A stretch of 64,000 bases of DNA, taken from Podaxis mareebaensis (lineage: Eukaryota; Basidiomycota; Agaricomycetes; Agaricales; Agaricaceae). The position numbers and the translations under genes were made by a program. How positions within the stretch are numbered: the stretch's first letter is position 1; each line of letters opens with the position of its first letter. This document shows, in pieces, positions 9,856 through 22,406 of the stretch. The notes under the pieces are model-generated. The model was not told where the DNA came from and did no database searches. It saw only the letters and a program-made list of their open reading frames with translations. The stretch is taken from NCBI GenBank assembly GCA_018524725.1, contig JAEUWP010000087.1, positions 1 to 64,000 of the forward strand. Reading direction: 5' to 3'.

Positions 9856-12570
9856 TCACGGGCCACTGCATTGCCTGGTTACATCCCCCTTTCCGCCATC
9901 TTTCGGTGTATGGTCCTGGCATAGCGTCTCCGAGAGCTCGTCAGACGATCCTCCCGGCGTACTCGAAGTCTTCCCGCTCGGCTCCGCAGCATCCGAATGT
10001 TCATGGTCCGTCATTCCAGATGACGTCCCTACCTTCTCCTTCTCCGAATCCTGCTCCCCCTCCCCCTCCTTGTCCTCACGACCTTGCTCTTCATCACTCC
10101 GCTTCTCCCCCTCCGCAGCCTCCCTAAACTTGGCGTCATCCTCTCGCGTCAAGTTCTTGTGCTTGATCAACAGGATGCTCGTTATTGTGGCTACAGCCGA
10201 CAAACCCGCGTTTAAAATAAACACAGATCGGAATCCTCTTGTATACCCGCGATCGAGAATCGTCATGACTTGCTCTGATGTAAGCTGGATCACGGACGGG
10301 TTAGCGAGGATGGATGGGTCGTCGATCACTTTCTTAATGGTCTCCTCCGGGAGAGAGAGAGCTTCCATAGAGGAGCGGAGGGTGTTGTTTCTGGTGGATG
10401 TAATTGTCAATTTGACTCTGTATTAGGTCCGAAATGGACAGAACGCACATTAGTGTAGCGCCCACGGCCAGTGCTAGTGTACCCCCAAGCATTCTTACGA
10501 ACTGTGAACGACTTAGTGGACCAGTGTATTCTTGGGCATTAATATACACCTACGTTTCTGAAAGCAGTCACGACGGACATGTCCTTTCGTGGCACACTCG
10601 CTTGAGCTGCCACGGTGGTGGTTTGGAGTGTCTTTGCACGTTTATTAAATTAGACTGGACGTGTAATGATCCACACTCACCTGTCCTGATCCGACACCGG
10701 ATAACAGCATGAATACCACCATGACGCCTTGCCCTGTACGAGGCGTGATAGTCGATATCAACCCACACGCCACAGACCATATAGCAAAGCCAGAATGAAC
10801 GATAGTCTAACTCGGACGTAAGCCGACGCCATCGGCCAAGCCAAAGCGGCCTTACCCGATATCGCCCTGTTTCGCTAACTATGATACCCTAGAAGCGTTG
10901 TGAGTCCACAAGCAAACGATATCGTCAAGCTCGCACTTACAGCAACCCAACTGACGACCATCTGGCTAACGAGCACCGGGATTAAGAATAATCCCGCATG
11001 AATCGGGCTGTATCTCAGCACGGCTTGGAAAAATTGGGGAAGGTAGAACATGGATGAAAAGGTAATCAGACCGCTATTTCAGATATGAAATTAAGCTGGT
11101 TATTAGTTGACGCCATTACCATATGGGACTAATCTTACTTTATGAACATGGTCACATAGACGCCGCAGACGGTAGAGTGTTTGAATATGCGCACTATATT
11201 ATTAGTTTAGCTGTCATAGCTCAGTCGGTGATGATGTTCGACCACTCACTGGGGACGATGGGCAAGCGTGCTCCTTTCCATTCCCATATGACGAAGAGGA
11301 AACAAGTAAAGACGCCAGATATGAGTGGTGCGAGAACGACGGCAGAATTCCAAGGGAATGTGACGCCGCCCTTAAAACGACGCCAAATTATGAAGAGAAA
11401 GTTTCGGTTAGGGGCGATCTGATTTTATGCGGATGGAACATCTTACCCAGATAAGGGGAAGTATAATTAGGGTACATGCCAAGAGCGTCAGGCCGCACCC
11501 GATGTAATCGACTACAAGAAGCTTCCTGTGATGCGGAATCGGATCATTCAGTGATGACTACTCAGGCGTAAGGGATTTCTGCCCTGGGACCATGCTTACT
11601 TCTTGATGTTGCCTCTGACCGGTTTGAGTGGGAGAATGAAGTTGACCACCAAGATAGCGCATAGAGAGACTGGGAGGTTTACCCAGAAACACCACTAGAG
11701 CGAGAAGTGAGATGTTGTAGCTACTGATTGGGATAGGAAGAGACGTTGGCTTACCCGCCAGCTAGCTTTCTGAGCAAGAGCACCTCCAATAACAGGTCCA
11801 ATCGTATACCCTACTGCGACAACTCCACCAATGATCCCCTGATATTTACCCCTTCACAAGAGGAGCTGGTATGAGGTCCCGTTGCACTATAAGGGTGAAG
11901 GAGAAACGCCAAACCTTTCGCGTAGACTGACAATATCAGATATAATAATCTGCGCCATGCTCAAAATAGCTCCTACAACATACGATCATAACCGGTCAAT
12001 AAATAGACCCAGCACCACGAGGCACCAAATTTTCCAGAACTCACCTCCCCCCGCACCCGCGAAACCACGGAAGACAATAAGCTCTACAATGTTCCTCGAA
12101 AAACCCGCAGCCAGGTTCCCAATCATGAAAATAACCATTGCGACAGTCAAAGTCACCTTTCTCCCGAAAATGTCGCTGAATCTTCCATACAAGGGCTGAA
12201 AGCTCGTCGACGTGAGCATGTAGGCGGAAGGCACCCAGGACGCAACGGAGCCGGCATTGAATGCAGCAGAGATGGTGGGCAGGGCTGTGGCGACTGTGAC
12301 GGAGTCAAGGGTGGATACGACGATGCAGAGGCTTAGACCGAAGAAGGACGCGAGAACTTTCTTTAACGGAAGGAGGTTGGTTTGGTCTGTGAGTTGGACT
12401 TCATTGCGTTTGGACTTGTAGTGACGTTGTGGTTGGACGTTCGCAGCCGTAACGTCATTCGTGGTCGTCGTGGTCGTCGTGGTGCTAAGCTGGGGGGATG
12501 ACTGGTTGTCGTGTGCCGCCGGCATGTGGGATTGCCGAAGAGGTGCCTGTGTGTTAATGCACCCATCCAA
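9856..12570 (-). CDS. MFS transporter, DHA2-like drug:H+ antiporter
   Basis: This is a plasma-membrane proton antiporter of the major facilitator superfamily, most like the 14-helix DHA2 group that exports drugs or metabolites. The N-terminal exon has a Ser/Thr-rich tail with a Thr run, the first helix (LASFFGLSLCIVVSTLDS), SAYMLTSTSFQPLYG and the family motif A GRFSDIFGRK. Later exons on the minus strand read GGVVAVGYTIGPVIGG (motif C-like antiporter signature) and WRWCFWVNLP. They are separated by short introns between about 11.9 and 10.4 kb. The last exon (about 10.4-9.86 kb) holds the terminal helix (FILNAGLSAVATITSILL) and a very acidic, Glu/Lys-rich cytoplasmic tail of about 95 residues. 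The ATG could be at 12570 or 12525. I did not fix every exon border. Substrate is unknown. Confidence 0.85.
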
Positions 12571-13003
12571 TTCATAGAGTTTATATGTAGGATAAAATTG
12601 GATATTTTTCGGATGGGCAGCCGACCAGTCTCACGATTATCTTAAAATAGGACAATAAATGGGATCGGGAACGAGGAGTCGACGGAGAAGTTCCCTGAAG
12701 TTCCGCCACGATGTCTTTGTGAAGGCCCATTTTGATTTGTCCGGTCTATTAGTTATATCCGTTCGCAATGACTTCGATCAAGGGTCCAGATAAAAGCGTA
12801 GAGCAAGGGGAACCAGGAAAGGGGGTGGTCAAAGGCGGTCAAGTCGTGCCCCACCTAACCGGCGGCTCGGTAACAAGCAAAAGGGGATATGCCAAGGTTA
12901 TAAGTATTTAAAAATAACGCAACACAGTACTTATCCCTGTACATCAATTCAAATGTCCAACCGACCGAATAGAGCCCGGCAATGACTGAGATAAAAGCCC
13001 GTC
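12571..13003. other. Intergenic region, upstream of the MFS gene and downstream of bestrophin 1
   Basis: No gene is seen. Both flanking genes are on the minus strand, so this should hold the MFS promoter. Confidence 0.4.
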
Positions 13004-15346
13004 CTAGGAAATCTCTTCGCTATGCCTGTCTGCTAATTCGATCAATGTCATAGACTGGCGGTGTACAATCTCAGGCCGTTGTTCTATTTCGGGTCCCAGA
13101 TACGCATTGACGCAAGGTGTGGTCTTCAGATGTTTGATGTCGTTGTGAATAATCTCCCTGCAGAAGAGATCGAGGTCGAGATCATTCTAATAGGCGTTGA
13201 TACGTCAGAGGAGCCAAAGTGGCGAAGCGATGATAAAAGTGGAGCGCGTACCTCGTCATATCCGAAGGGTTGCTCGATTTCTTCGCCTGCAGCAACGAAA
13301 CCCAGGTATATGAACGCCGCCATTGCAACGCCCGGGATCGTGAACCACCCAAATTGGTCGACTAGTTGGAAGGGAAGGAAGAAAAGATATAGCCATACAG
13401 TGCTACAGAAGGATAAGAATCCCGGTCACACGAGGCTGTGATCAATACGTACTGTCTGTAGTCCATTCACGACGCCAAGTACGATGAGTGGGTACTCTAG
13501 GTATGCCAAGATTTTTGACGCTCACCGGATATGAACAGAGTATACACTGCAAGAGAAAGCCATAAATGCTCGAAACGACGTAAAAGAAGAGAGAGGTCTT
13601 ACAAAGGCAACGGCGTGGTTAGGATACGCTCCAACGCTAGAAGACACTGCTTTAACAATCATTCTTTCAGTAAAAACGACAATGCTCACTAGTCACGTTA
13701 TCTTCGAACGCAGCCAAAGTGCCAATCATCTGTCCCAAGCTTGTTCCTGGTGACTATCTTAGACCATCTAGCAGAAATAACCTGCCTTTGGACATACCAG
13801 GAACGGTACCTCGATCTTCCAAGACGCTGAACCAGTTACTGAGTTGCCGAAGGATCTCGACAGGAAGATTCTCTCCGCCACCGGCAACGTACGGTCGATG
13901 TTTCGTATGAAGTCCTGAGTAAACTGGACCTCGCCAAGAACGTCTTGGCGATGGATGGAACGGATCGTTAGCATTCTGATCGCCTTCCTACACGGGCTTC
14001 TAAGTGAGGCGAGTAGAAGAAGCATGTGCCGGAACCTACCGGGGAAGGATGTTGTCTGCTCGTGCTGAAGAAGCTACGAATGGTGCTCAAGACTCCGGCA
14101 AAAGGTATCAAGTCCCCCGAGACCTTGGAAAGCAAAGACCGATCCATCGGTGGTTGATTGGAGGCAAGGAGAGGGCGATGGTCGTCGTCGCTTGAAGACG
14201 AGGACTGTGATGATGAACGGTCTCCGGGGCGACGACCGTAAAGGCGCGAGGGGTCGAAGGTGCCATATGCGTTGATTGGGGGGATCACGGGATTGTTGTA
14301 AGGAAGACTTGCGCATTCCGAAATTGGGGAGGATACGTTGGTCTTGGCGACGACGTGTTCTAATGCCGGTGTTGAATGACGTTTGTGTGCTGTGGAAGAG
14401 AAGTGAATGGCGGTCGACTTCGCTGTTGGAAGGTTGTAGTCATTCACAGAGTGCCCGTGCTAGAGAATTGGATGAGATCATACTGGATTCGCATACGAGA
14501 ATCTTGAGAATCTTACGTCGTGGAGAGGTTTCACAAGGTGATACAAGTCTTGGTAATAAATCCCGAGTTCGCCGCGGATATGATGTTTCAAGGCCACTGC
14601 GAAGCTACAAAGCCCTTAGACGCAATTTCTGGGCTATTTAGGATGGACGACGTACCCTTCAACGAGGTCCAAAGCCATCTTCTTCTCTACCATGGCCTTT
14701 TTCATCTCGCCAACAGAACGCTTCATCTGACCAGACTCCACTTCCGCAGGCGTCCTGGGCGATAGACGCGCGGGCACATGGAACCAGATAAGTCTTCCCA
14801 TGGTACGCGTGTTTTTCATAACGTCTGACCAACACGTCCGGCCCATCCAGTATCTATCATATCCACTGCTTGCACGATAAGATATAACAAAACCAATGAC
14901 GACACCTGTCTGATATGAACAGCTGGAATGCTTCGGATCCGAAATTGGAGACGTACCAAAAACAGTGAGCATGACGGTGGGTATTTTTAGATTAACGACG
15001 CCCCGCATTGTGAATGTTACAATCGCTGCAGATACAATTGACTGATCAGAACGTGAAAAAACCTACAGAAAAATATGGGGCACGCACCAGCCGCGAACGC
15101 GGTATGTAGAAGTACAGCCGGCCAGATTCTCCATATCTATTCCACACGCTTCAGCATTATTGTCTTTTGAGACTACTAGTCGCGTTTGACACGTACAACA
15201 GAGCCGCGCCCGAAAGTCCAGGTAATCAACGAATATTTAGGTGTTGGGGGTATGATCGGCACTGCCGAATTTGGACGAAAGGCGGGTAAGAGGTCGTGGT
15301 TCCCGGTTAATGAACGGTGGTTTTCTAAAGGATTCCCTATGGACAT
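13004..15346 (-). CDS. Bestrophin-like (UPF0187) anion channel 1
   Basis: This is a membrane protein of the bestrophin/YneE family, a chloride- or anion-channel fold. The chosen ATG at 15346 gives an N-terminal exon ending TPKYSLITWTFGRG. Next come IWRIWPAVLLHTAFA and GVVNLKIPTVMLTVFG (helix 1). The family hallmark region follows (GFVISYRASSGYDRYWMGR, then TMGRLIWFHVP). A Ser/Asp-rich insert with SSSQSSSSSDDDH interrupts the middle (about 13.97-14.45 kb). The C-terminal part has the family block YLGFVAAGEEIEQPFGYDE, and a further exon supplies NDLDLDLFCREII and the tail to the stop at 13004-13006. Many short introns; an in-frame ATG at 15403 is an alternative. A diverged relative lies at 24.8-27.5 kb. 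Confidence 0.85.
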
Positions 15347-15955
15347 TTTTTGGAAAGGAAAGGCAACGGCTGGAAAGTAAGCTCGGCTGTCGCGCTTGCC
15401 CAAGCCAACATCGTCGCACCGTCAAATTCAATTGATGGTTGTGCATGCACGTGACCAGTAACCGTAACTGAGCGCTAAGTATGTATTATGGAAATTATGG
15501 AGGGCGGCAATTATGATCCCGTGGGGCTGGTGTGGGGAACAAGTTGCTGTGGATCGGGCTGATGTCAGTGATGGATATCGATGGATGCGGAGTTGTGCGC
15601 TTTCGAATTAGGGGTACCACAAACACCACGAGGCGAGGACAAGATCGTGAAACTTTAAAGAAACCGCATCGCAGGCACCTACCTTGTCTACAAAAGCAAA
15701 TGTCTTCCGACATTACAAGTGGTAGACTGCCGCCTCACACTATTGTCTTTTGTCAAGAGGATTAACAACGCTTGTCACCTCTTGCAAGAATAGTCTCTGA
15801 AAGAGGAGATATTTCTATGAAGAAGCATCTTCATTTGGGCTCCGCAGCAAGCTCCTGTACATGCCATGAACATGAGGTTAACCACGAGGGCAGAATACTC
15901 GCTTATGCACATAAGCCATAGGCGATATCGTATACTCTCCTTCAATATCAACAAC
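15347..15955. other. Divergent promoter region between bestrophin 1 and the small coiled-coil gene
   Basis: No convincing gene. In-frame ATGs at 15866, 15872 and 15905 could extend the downstream plus-strand gene at its 5' end. Confidence 0.35.
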
Positions 15956-16813
15956 ATGCCGTCCGAATTCGCATTCCGCGCAGAGAACAATGCATCAGGT
16001 GCTCGGGGAGATATCAGGCCTCGCTTCATCTCTCAAAGGCAACGCTGGGACTCATCGAAGGAGTTGCCACATATGCCTGGGGCATTTCCTCCAGTCCCCG
16101 CTCTCTCCCTCAACGCCATACGGAGTATCAGGGAGAGTACGAGGACTGCTTTATCACCGAATCCAACCCCCTGCTCAGTGCCGACATCTACCTCAGATGC
16201 ACTTTCCGACTACGAGAACAGCTTGCTATCGATCGAAACTGATGATAGGGTGTGCAGCCATACGTGAGCTCTCCATTCAGTCTTCACCATCACAACCGCC
16301 GACTCTTGGGGAATTCGCAGAGGCATGGCCGAGCCGTCAAAGGGACTCAACAGCATTTCGCGTAAAACGGCATCCACCGCCCGAGCGACAAAGCTTGAGG
16401 AGGCCATAACTCGCCTGAACCAGGATTTGAGGGATAGAAAGAAAGAAGTGGATTCATTAGCACTCGAAAACGCTCAACTGCGGGAGCAGGTTGCCAACCT
16501 GCAACAGAGGTGCATTGTCGGTGAACGCCAATTACAGATAATGGGAAGAGATATGGAGGTTGCACGGAGGGCCGCGGAACAGGTGCAGCACCAACACAAG
16601 GACATATTGTCGCTGTTACAACAGATCTACGGGGAGATTCGGAGGATGAATTCTGGGGAACCATCGGCAGAGTCAGCAATACAGGGTCCCTCGGAGGAGA
16701 GAGATCCTTCACCACCGCCCCACCAAGAACGAAGGCGATATTTGAGAGAGAAAATTCGAAAAATGCGCCGAGACGTCGAAGATTTTGTCCAGACGAAGGG
16801 AGAGATTGTTTGA
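15956..16813 (+). CDS. Small coiled-coil protein, unrecognised
   Basis: Two exons, 15956-16263 and 16321-16813, are joined by a 57-base intron (GTGAGC...TTCGCAG) of phase 2, giving about 266 residues. The first 100 residues are basic and Ser/Pro/Thr-rich and likely disordered. From about residue 115 a coiled coil follows with regular heptads (KLEEAITRLNQDL, ENAQLREQVANLQQR), then an acidic linker with PSPPPH and a basic helical C-terminal segment. The start is the ATG nearest the conserved-looking part; three upstream in-frame ATGs exist from 15866. No catalytic motif is visible. Its plan, with a disordered N terminus, a phase-2 intron and a coiled coil, recalls the larger coiled-coil genes at 30.8, 49.4 and 52.4 kb, but I see no clear sequence match. 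Confidence 0.65.
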
Positions 16814-17032
16814 TGCACGTGATTATCACCATTACACACATATATTAATATATGTTCCCTCACGTTTTCTCCACTCTTCACATTGTAATGATGCTAACAC
16901 CTCGGATCTCTATACAGACGGCAATGCAGGGATAAGTTTGCCGTGTGGCCCCCATACATACTGACGGGGATAAACCTGACCAACACGACGAAGCCCTACC
17001 AGTCCACCTTTTGCTTTGACGGCCTAGTTCTC

Positions 17033-18946
17033 ATGCACTTGATTGGTATATTGGTTGTTGGCGGCGCCTTGCTCGCGAAGGTCCTTGCTGCACTCCCAGA
17101 ACTCTTGACAGAGAAGGGGATATCCTTCGTAACGCCAGATGATCCCGAATACCTGAACATTACAACACCTTGTGGGTTCGCTCTCTTCAGCTTAGTTTCC
17201 GCAGTCTCAATCCTCACTGGATTCCTTCTCAGACAACCGTAGGCTCACTGTACATCCTTCAGTTGTAGCATTTCCGACGACCCCAGACCAAGTCTCCGAT
17301 ATTGTTAAAATAGGATCCGGCCTCAAATACGCCGTAGTTGCGCAAAGCGGTGGAGTGAGTGTTCTTCTAAACCGTGTAGTCCTAAATATCATGATCGGTA
17401 TCAGCACAGCTACATAGCGAATGGGCTAGGAGGGAGGAACGGATCCATAGTAGTCGATCTGAGATCATTCAAGATGATAACAATCGACCCAAACAACAAT
17501 GTAGCTAGAGTGGGAACAGGAAATAGGCTCGGAGACATCGCTTTGACATTAGGAGACCATGGGCGGGCTATTCCTCATGGAACATGCCCATACATCGGAA
17601 TTGGTGGACATGCAGGTAGGCATTTACAAAATACTACGTGCTGTCTCTGTTAAAGAGGGATCAGCATACGGCGGCTTTGGGTTCACGTCTCGCATGTGGG
17701 GTCTGACCTTGGATAACATCGCCTCCGTCGATCTCGTACTTGCGAACGGCAGTCTCGTCAAGACTTCGGCACACGAGCATCCCGACCTCTTCTGGGTGCG
17801 TCTGGTCCTGAGCCTCCAGGCAATGCTTTCTCACCCTTCATGCAGGCTGTACGCGGCGCTGGCGGCTCCTTTGGAATTGCCACTTCTATCGAGTTTAACA
17901 CACATCCTGCTCCATCCTCAGGGACCGTTTTCACGTATACATGGGTCCTCAATGTCACGGATGCCACACAAGCCTTGGAGGACTTTCAAAATTTCGTACA
18001 ATCGGACATACCGCCCGAATTCGGCCCTATGTTGTTTTTCTTCCCAGGATCGCCCAGAGGCCACGTCCTCTTCGGCTTGACTGGCGGCTGGTACCTCGAT
18101 CCGCAGCAGTTAAACGCTACCCTGGAGCCTTTCTTGAGTGGGATGCCCCCGCCAGCGAGTGTGATCCATCAAGGTGGAACCTTCGTTGAGAGCCTTCAAT
18201 ATCCTGGCGGCGGCTTCAGTACGAATCTTAACACGAGTCTCGCTCCTGATACACATGATACCTTCTATGCGAAGTCAATCATGACCCCCGCGAATAAGGT
18301 CGTCTCGAGGGAGGCTTGGGAAGGCTTTATGGCATACCTCGCCAATGAAGGAAATACTACGTCTGTGGTAAGTGTTGTCATCTCGCATTTTTCATGTGTC
18401 CTTTTATGATGTTGCGTAGAGCTGGGCTGTTGAAATTGAAGTGTATAGTGGAACGCATTCGGCAATTAGCTCCGTACCTATGAACGACACTGCGTTTGCG
18501 CACCGAAGTTCTCTGTTTACATTCCAACTGTATACGTCTTCATCGAGTCGTGAACCTCCGTATCCACAAGAAGGATTCGACTTTGCAGAACGTTAGTCCT
18601 TCGTATGGTACCGTATCGTCCAGGCTGATCGTCCTATAGGCATGGTAGATAGTATAATTAGTAATAACCCACCTGGTTGGGATTACGGGTAACCTGAACG
18701 CCATAACCTCCATGACCGAATGGATATTAATTGCATCTTGATAGGGCATACCCAAACTACGTTGATGATCGCCTTGCTGATTGTGAGTGCCTACCAAAAG
18801 TTACTTGGGATCTGCGCTTCAATCCATCTACCGTAGGGCAACATCGGTACTACGGCGCCCATTACCAACGGCTTCAGGCCATCAAACGTGCTGTTGATCC
18901 GGCCAACGTGTTCACTTTCCCAACGTCGATTGAACTCCCTAATTAA
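17033..18946 (+). CDS. FAD-linked oxidase of the berberine-bridge (BBE) type
   Basis: This is a secreted flavoprotein oxidase of the PCMH/BBE family; relatives oxidise sugars, oligosaccharides or secondary metabolites. Nine exons fit: 17033-17171, 17233-17354, 17405-17615, 17665-17795, 17846-18366, 18420-18591, 18640-18688, 18745-18782 and 18837-18946. The chosen ATG at 17033 gives a hydrophobic, signal-like start (MHLIGILVVGGALLAKVLA); a longer frame opens upstream. FAD-binding blocks are SGGHSYIANGLGG, GTGNRLGDIA, PHGTCPYIGIGGHA and FGFTSRMWGLTLD. The His in GGHSY and the Cys in GTCPYIG match the two residues that bind FAD covalently in bicovalent members. The BBE C-terminal domain is present, with WDYGAYPNYVDD and RYYGAHYQRLQAIKRAVDPANVF split over two places. 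Substrate unknown. The family call is strong. Confidence 0.9.
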
Positions 18947-19098
18947 ATTGCACGTGTTTGCTGCGTCTGAGTAATAATCGTGTACTCAATATAGTCCTAC
19001 TCTCTGTCCAGACAGGCCAAGCACTTTTACTGTGAACATCTGTCGAAAATTCACTCGCAGTATATATTCTCGTGGCGTGTACAAAGATCAGAAATTGG

Positions 19099-19113
19099 TT
19101 TTTTTTTTTTTTT
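19099..19113 (+). repeat. Poly(T) run, 15 bases
   Basis: An uninterrupted T run in the short space between the BBE gene (+) and the Y3-like gene (-), which converge here. It could be a remnant poly(A) tract or a plain homopolymer. Confidence 0.7.
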
Positions 19114-19187
19114 CATACAGTTCACAGGGGTTCGTTCCGATTGAAATTCTTCTCCCTCCTCCACAAAAATTTGCTATTGTCGTCAGT

Positions 19188-19811
19188 TTAGGATCCGGGC
19201 TGAACACCTGGAGCACAGCGACCGGCATTGGGGTCAACCGTAAAGGTGTAGAAGTTGCCCGGACTGATCCTTCCAGAACCACCCTGAAACCATCGCTTGA
19301 GTGATTGAGAGCACTGAGCGGTTAGGGATGTTATCTTACCCTGTTGCATCTCCTGGCAGCGTTCTCGAGAACCCTCCGGCAGTTGATTTCGGACGGCGCA
19401 GCAACGATATTCCTGCTATTGAACGCGATGAAGTCACCTGATGGTGCTAAAGTGAACGACTGGAGTAAATGCAACTTTCAGCAAAACATACACCTATTGC
19501 CGTTGGGCAAATTGTAGCAGCGGCTTCCAGAATCACCCGGACGGAACTGTGGATCAATTGGTGAGCGGAGGGTAGTGGAGCGATGACCATCACCGATCAA
19601 TATTACCTGATCCCTAGCAACATCGTTGCAGAAGTTGTTGATGAACTGGATGCAGCTTACGGCTGGGCCGGTGCCCGCTGGGTAGCAAGAGGGCGGCGGG
19701 ATACCTTGGGCCAAAGCGACGGCCAAAAGGCTGGCTAAGAGAGTCTAATACAAAGGTTATACTGTTGATATACAACGTGATGATCCGTGTTCAACGTACG
19801 ACTTTGAACAT
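19188..19811 (-). CDS. Small secreted cysteine-rich protein, Y3-like glycan-binding
   Basis: Five exons fit on the minus strand: 19811-19800, 19744-19607, 19546-19492, 19437-19340 and 19283-19188, giving about 132 residues. The first exon codes for only four residues; joining it yields a clear signal peptide (MFKVTLLASLLAVALAQ). The mature part has eight Cys, in SCYP, SCIQF, FCND, RCYN, RCDF, NCRR, RCNR and RCAP, and the block FYTFTVDPNAGRC. The spacing, size and the DPNAGRC end resemble the Y3-type glycan-binding domain known from Coprinus comatus, a small basidiomycete lectin-like protein. Secretion is well supported; the Y3 assignment rests on memory of the family pattern and is moderate. 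A TATA-like element lies about 83 bases upstream. Confidence 0.7.
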
Positions 19812-19890
19812 CTTTGAATTCGGTGAGGATTTGAAGCAAGGCGAAGAGACTCAGCTCGAGCTGAAGAGCTCACCACTAAACAAGGATGCA

Positions 19891-19897
19891 TTTTATA
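19891..19897 (-). promoter_or_regulatory. TATA box of the Y3-like gene
   Basis: TATAAAA on the minus strand, about 80-86 bases before the ATG at 19811. Confidence 0.5.
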
Positions 19898-22345
19898 CCC
19901 AAGGGTTACCTCAAGCACTTTCTTCTTTCCCCGGGTTGAATGTCATTCACCACGCAAAACCCGCATCATACCGTATTCGCTACATTCCCATCTAAAGAGT
20001 GTTAGAGTGGAAATAATAATATGAGCGGCACTGACGCGACTTCTGTGTCTTATGTGACAACGACATCTCACATGCGCTGGTGCCAACTCTCCAACTTAGG
20101 GCAAAACAAGTTATCGAAGACGATGTAGTTTATTCGTTCTATGTGGAGAGAAGACCATCGGGGACTATTCAGCAATCCTTAAGACAGACACTTTCTTGAA
20201 ACCAGTCCTCTGGAAGAGGACGAGAGTCCTGTGGAGCATGTCCATACAAATCGGCTCACTCAGAAAGTACCGTAATCCTGGATCATTCATTCCTTCATTT
20301 GGTTAAACTTGGGCGTGCGTGCTTATTGCCCCACACTAGTCCATTCAATGACTGTCAATCATAATCCTCACGTTCAGGTGGAAGGTAGCAATATTAAATA
20401 AATGTGGATGGGCGAGACAAAGGCTAGAAGGCAAAGCGCTCTTCGATTGCTAGCGGCCGCCCCTTACAATCGGCTTTGGGACGGCCAGGAACAACAGTAC
20501 TGTATGTAAGATGTTACAACGCCGCGTTCGTTGGAGCTTAAGGAAGGGCTTAAAAGGACCGTCGTTTCAGCTGACCTTTTTCCAGTCAATTTGACTCGAG
20601 AGATGGCGTATGGTGATCGCTCTTGTGAATTGACCGGTGCTTTCCATGGAGGTCCAGAACGGGAGTTTCAATGTCCCAGTGTGTTCCAGAATGCGTCTGA
20701 GCGAGATTAATCATTGAATGTGTCAGGACTCATCATAAGAGCCAGGCGGGAAGGTAGTGCGTGGCGCAACTCGTGATTTACTTACCCACAAGGCTGCACC
20801 TCGTTTCCCATTATTGAAGAAAGCCTTTCATCCATTTGTTGACTTTTGGGTCGGTGCTCGGGGAATGAGTTGATCTTCAATTCATTTGGGTAGCGCAAAC
20901 CCTTAGCACTCGGGATCAGCTTCTTTGAAGGACCACAAATGGGTGTCACCAAGTAAAAAGCTGCCCAGTTGACTTGGAGACTGTGGACTCGACACCGTAA
21001 ATGCTGACGGTATTAGCCAGCGTGTTGATAATGCCCATGCGATACACGCATGATCAACCCGAAATGCCATGGTATCATTACTGTCGTTTGATTGGGAGTT
21101 TGACAGCGTTATAGGTGTTTGAAAGCGCAAATGTTTGCCCCATAACTCACTCTCATCAGAGCATGGATGAAAGTTAGCCAAATTAACCTCGCGATAGCTC
21201 GTCCCAACTTCTCAGACTTGGTTTATCTAAAATACCCGAACAAAGAGTCATTCCTGTAAATTTAAAGGCCCAGTAGCATGGTCATTGAGACATAACAGCC
21301 GAAATACGGGGATTGAAAGCCTCCCGAAGTGACAGATGGTGACCATGTTCAAACTCCGGCTGCCGTCAAACTGAGCAAATTCAAAATCCACACATCCTCA
21401 GCTTCTCTGGCGGGGACGCAGGACGGGAGCTCAAGCTAGTTGATGTAAGTCTCGGCGAATTTACCACAATGACTCAGACTTAAGATAACTGAGGTAACAT
21501 GTAACCAAGACCACTTCAACGACCTGCGCAACTTCTCACTTCGCCCATCATGACACGTGTCACCACCTGGCATAAATGATAGTAGTATAAATTATAAGGT
21601 AGTGGTCGACTGTAGGCACTCGGGGAAAAGATAGCACCTAACTGGTTGTCTGTTACGTCACATTGCGCTCGGTACTAACCAAAAGCCCCACATGCGACTG
21701 ACTCAGATAGCACTCCAGTGATGAACTGTCATCTGCGAAGACAAAAAAAACGCCTTAAACGTTCAAACTCTGTTTCTGTGGGATGCCACCGAAGCCCGGA
21801 ATCTGGCACCTGAATTACAGACAACTCGAGGGTGAGCTGACGGGTTGGACATAGGTTTTCCTTGCATTCATTCATTACGGCCTCGTATCACATGGTATGG
21901 ATTTCTCATGATTCCGTGCTGAGATCTGTCTTGTTTACCCTTTTAGCCATGTTCGTTTGAAAGAAAATGGAGAGGTAGAAAAAGGAAAAAAATACATGCA
22001 GACCTGCTTCCGACATCGTTAGCATTTTTTCGTAAAATTTCATTGAAGTTTTTTTTATTCTTCGACTTACATACCGTAGTCCTACATTTGCTCCCTTGGA
22101 ATTCGCGTGTTTACCCGAGTGTCTGAGGTGAGCCTTTTCTACTCACATATTCACCTATCACCATATGATGGCCGTGTTCTTATTGTTGCAAGATGAGCTT
22201 GAACCTCGAAAGAAGGCATTTCTTTGCGGCAGAATACTAATGCACGATCTGAGCCGTTCACTTCCGTTTCGTCAAACGAATTTGAAATTCAACAAGGGCA
22301 ACCTGTCCGCTTACTACGCATATCCGATGAGCCGTGAAGCATCCG
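19898..22345. other. Gene-poor region of about 2.4 kb
   Basis: The longest open frame is about 92 codons (20903-21181, minus) and shows no motif. I see no transposon ends, tRNA or clear repeats. Confidence 0.4.
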
Positions 22346-22353
22346 TATAAAAG
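22346..22353 (+). promoter_or_regulatory. TATA box of the alcohol dehydrogenase gene
   Basis: TATAAAAG lies 54-61 bases before the ATG at 22407. Confidence 0.55.
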
Positions 22354-22406
22354 CAATCATCCTCCTTTCTATCGCTCCATCACGTCCTCAAGGCTTGTTT
22401 GTCGAC

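Noticed and set aside
12455..12482. GTCGTC/GTGGTCGTC microsatellite
   Set aside because: It codes for the Thr run in the MFS N-terminal tail, so it is not an independent element.
20903..21181. 92-codon minus-strand ORF
   Set aside because: No motif, no splice-supported extension and no promoter signal; chance is the simplest reading.
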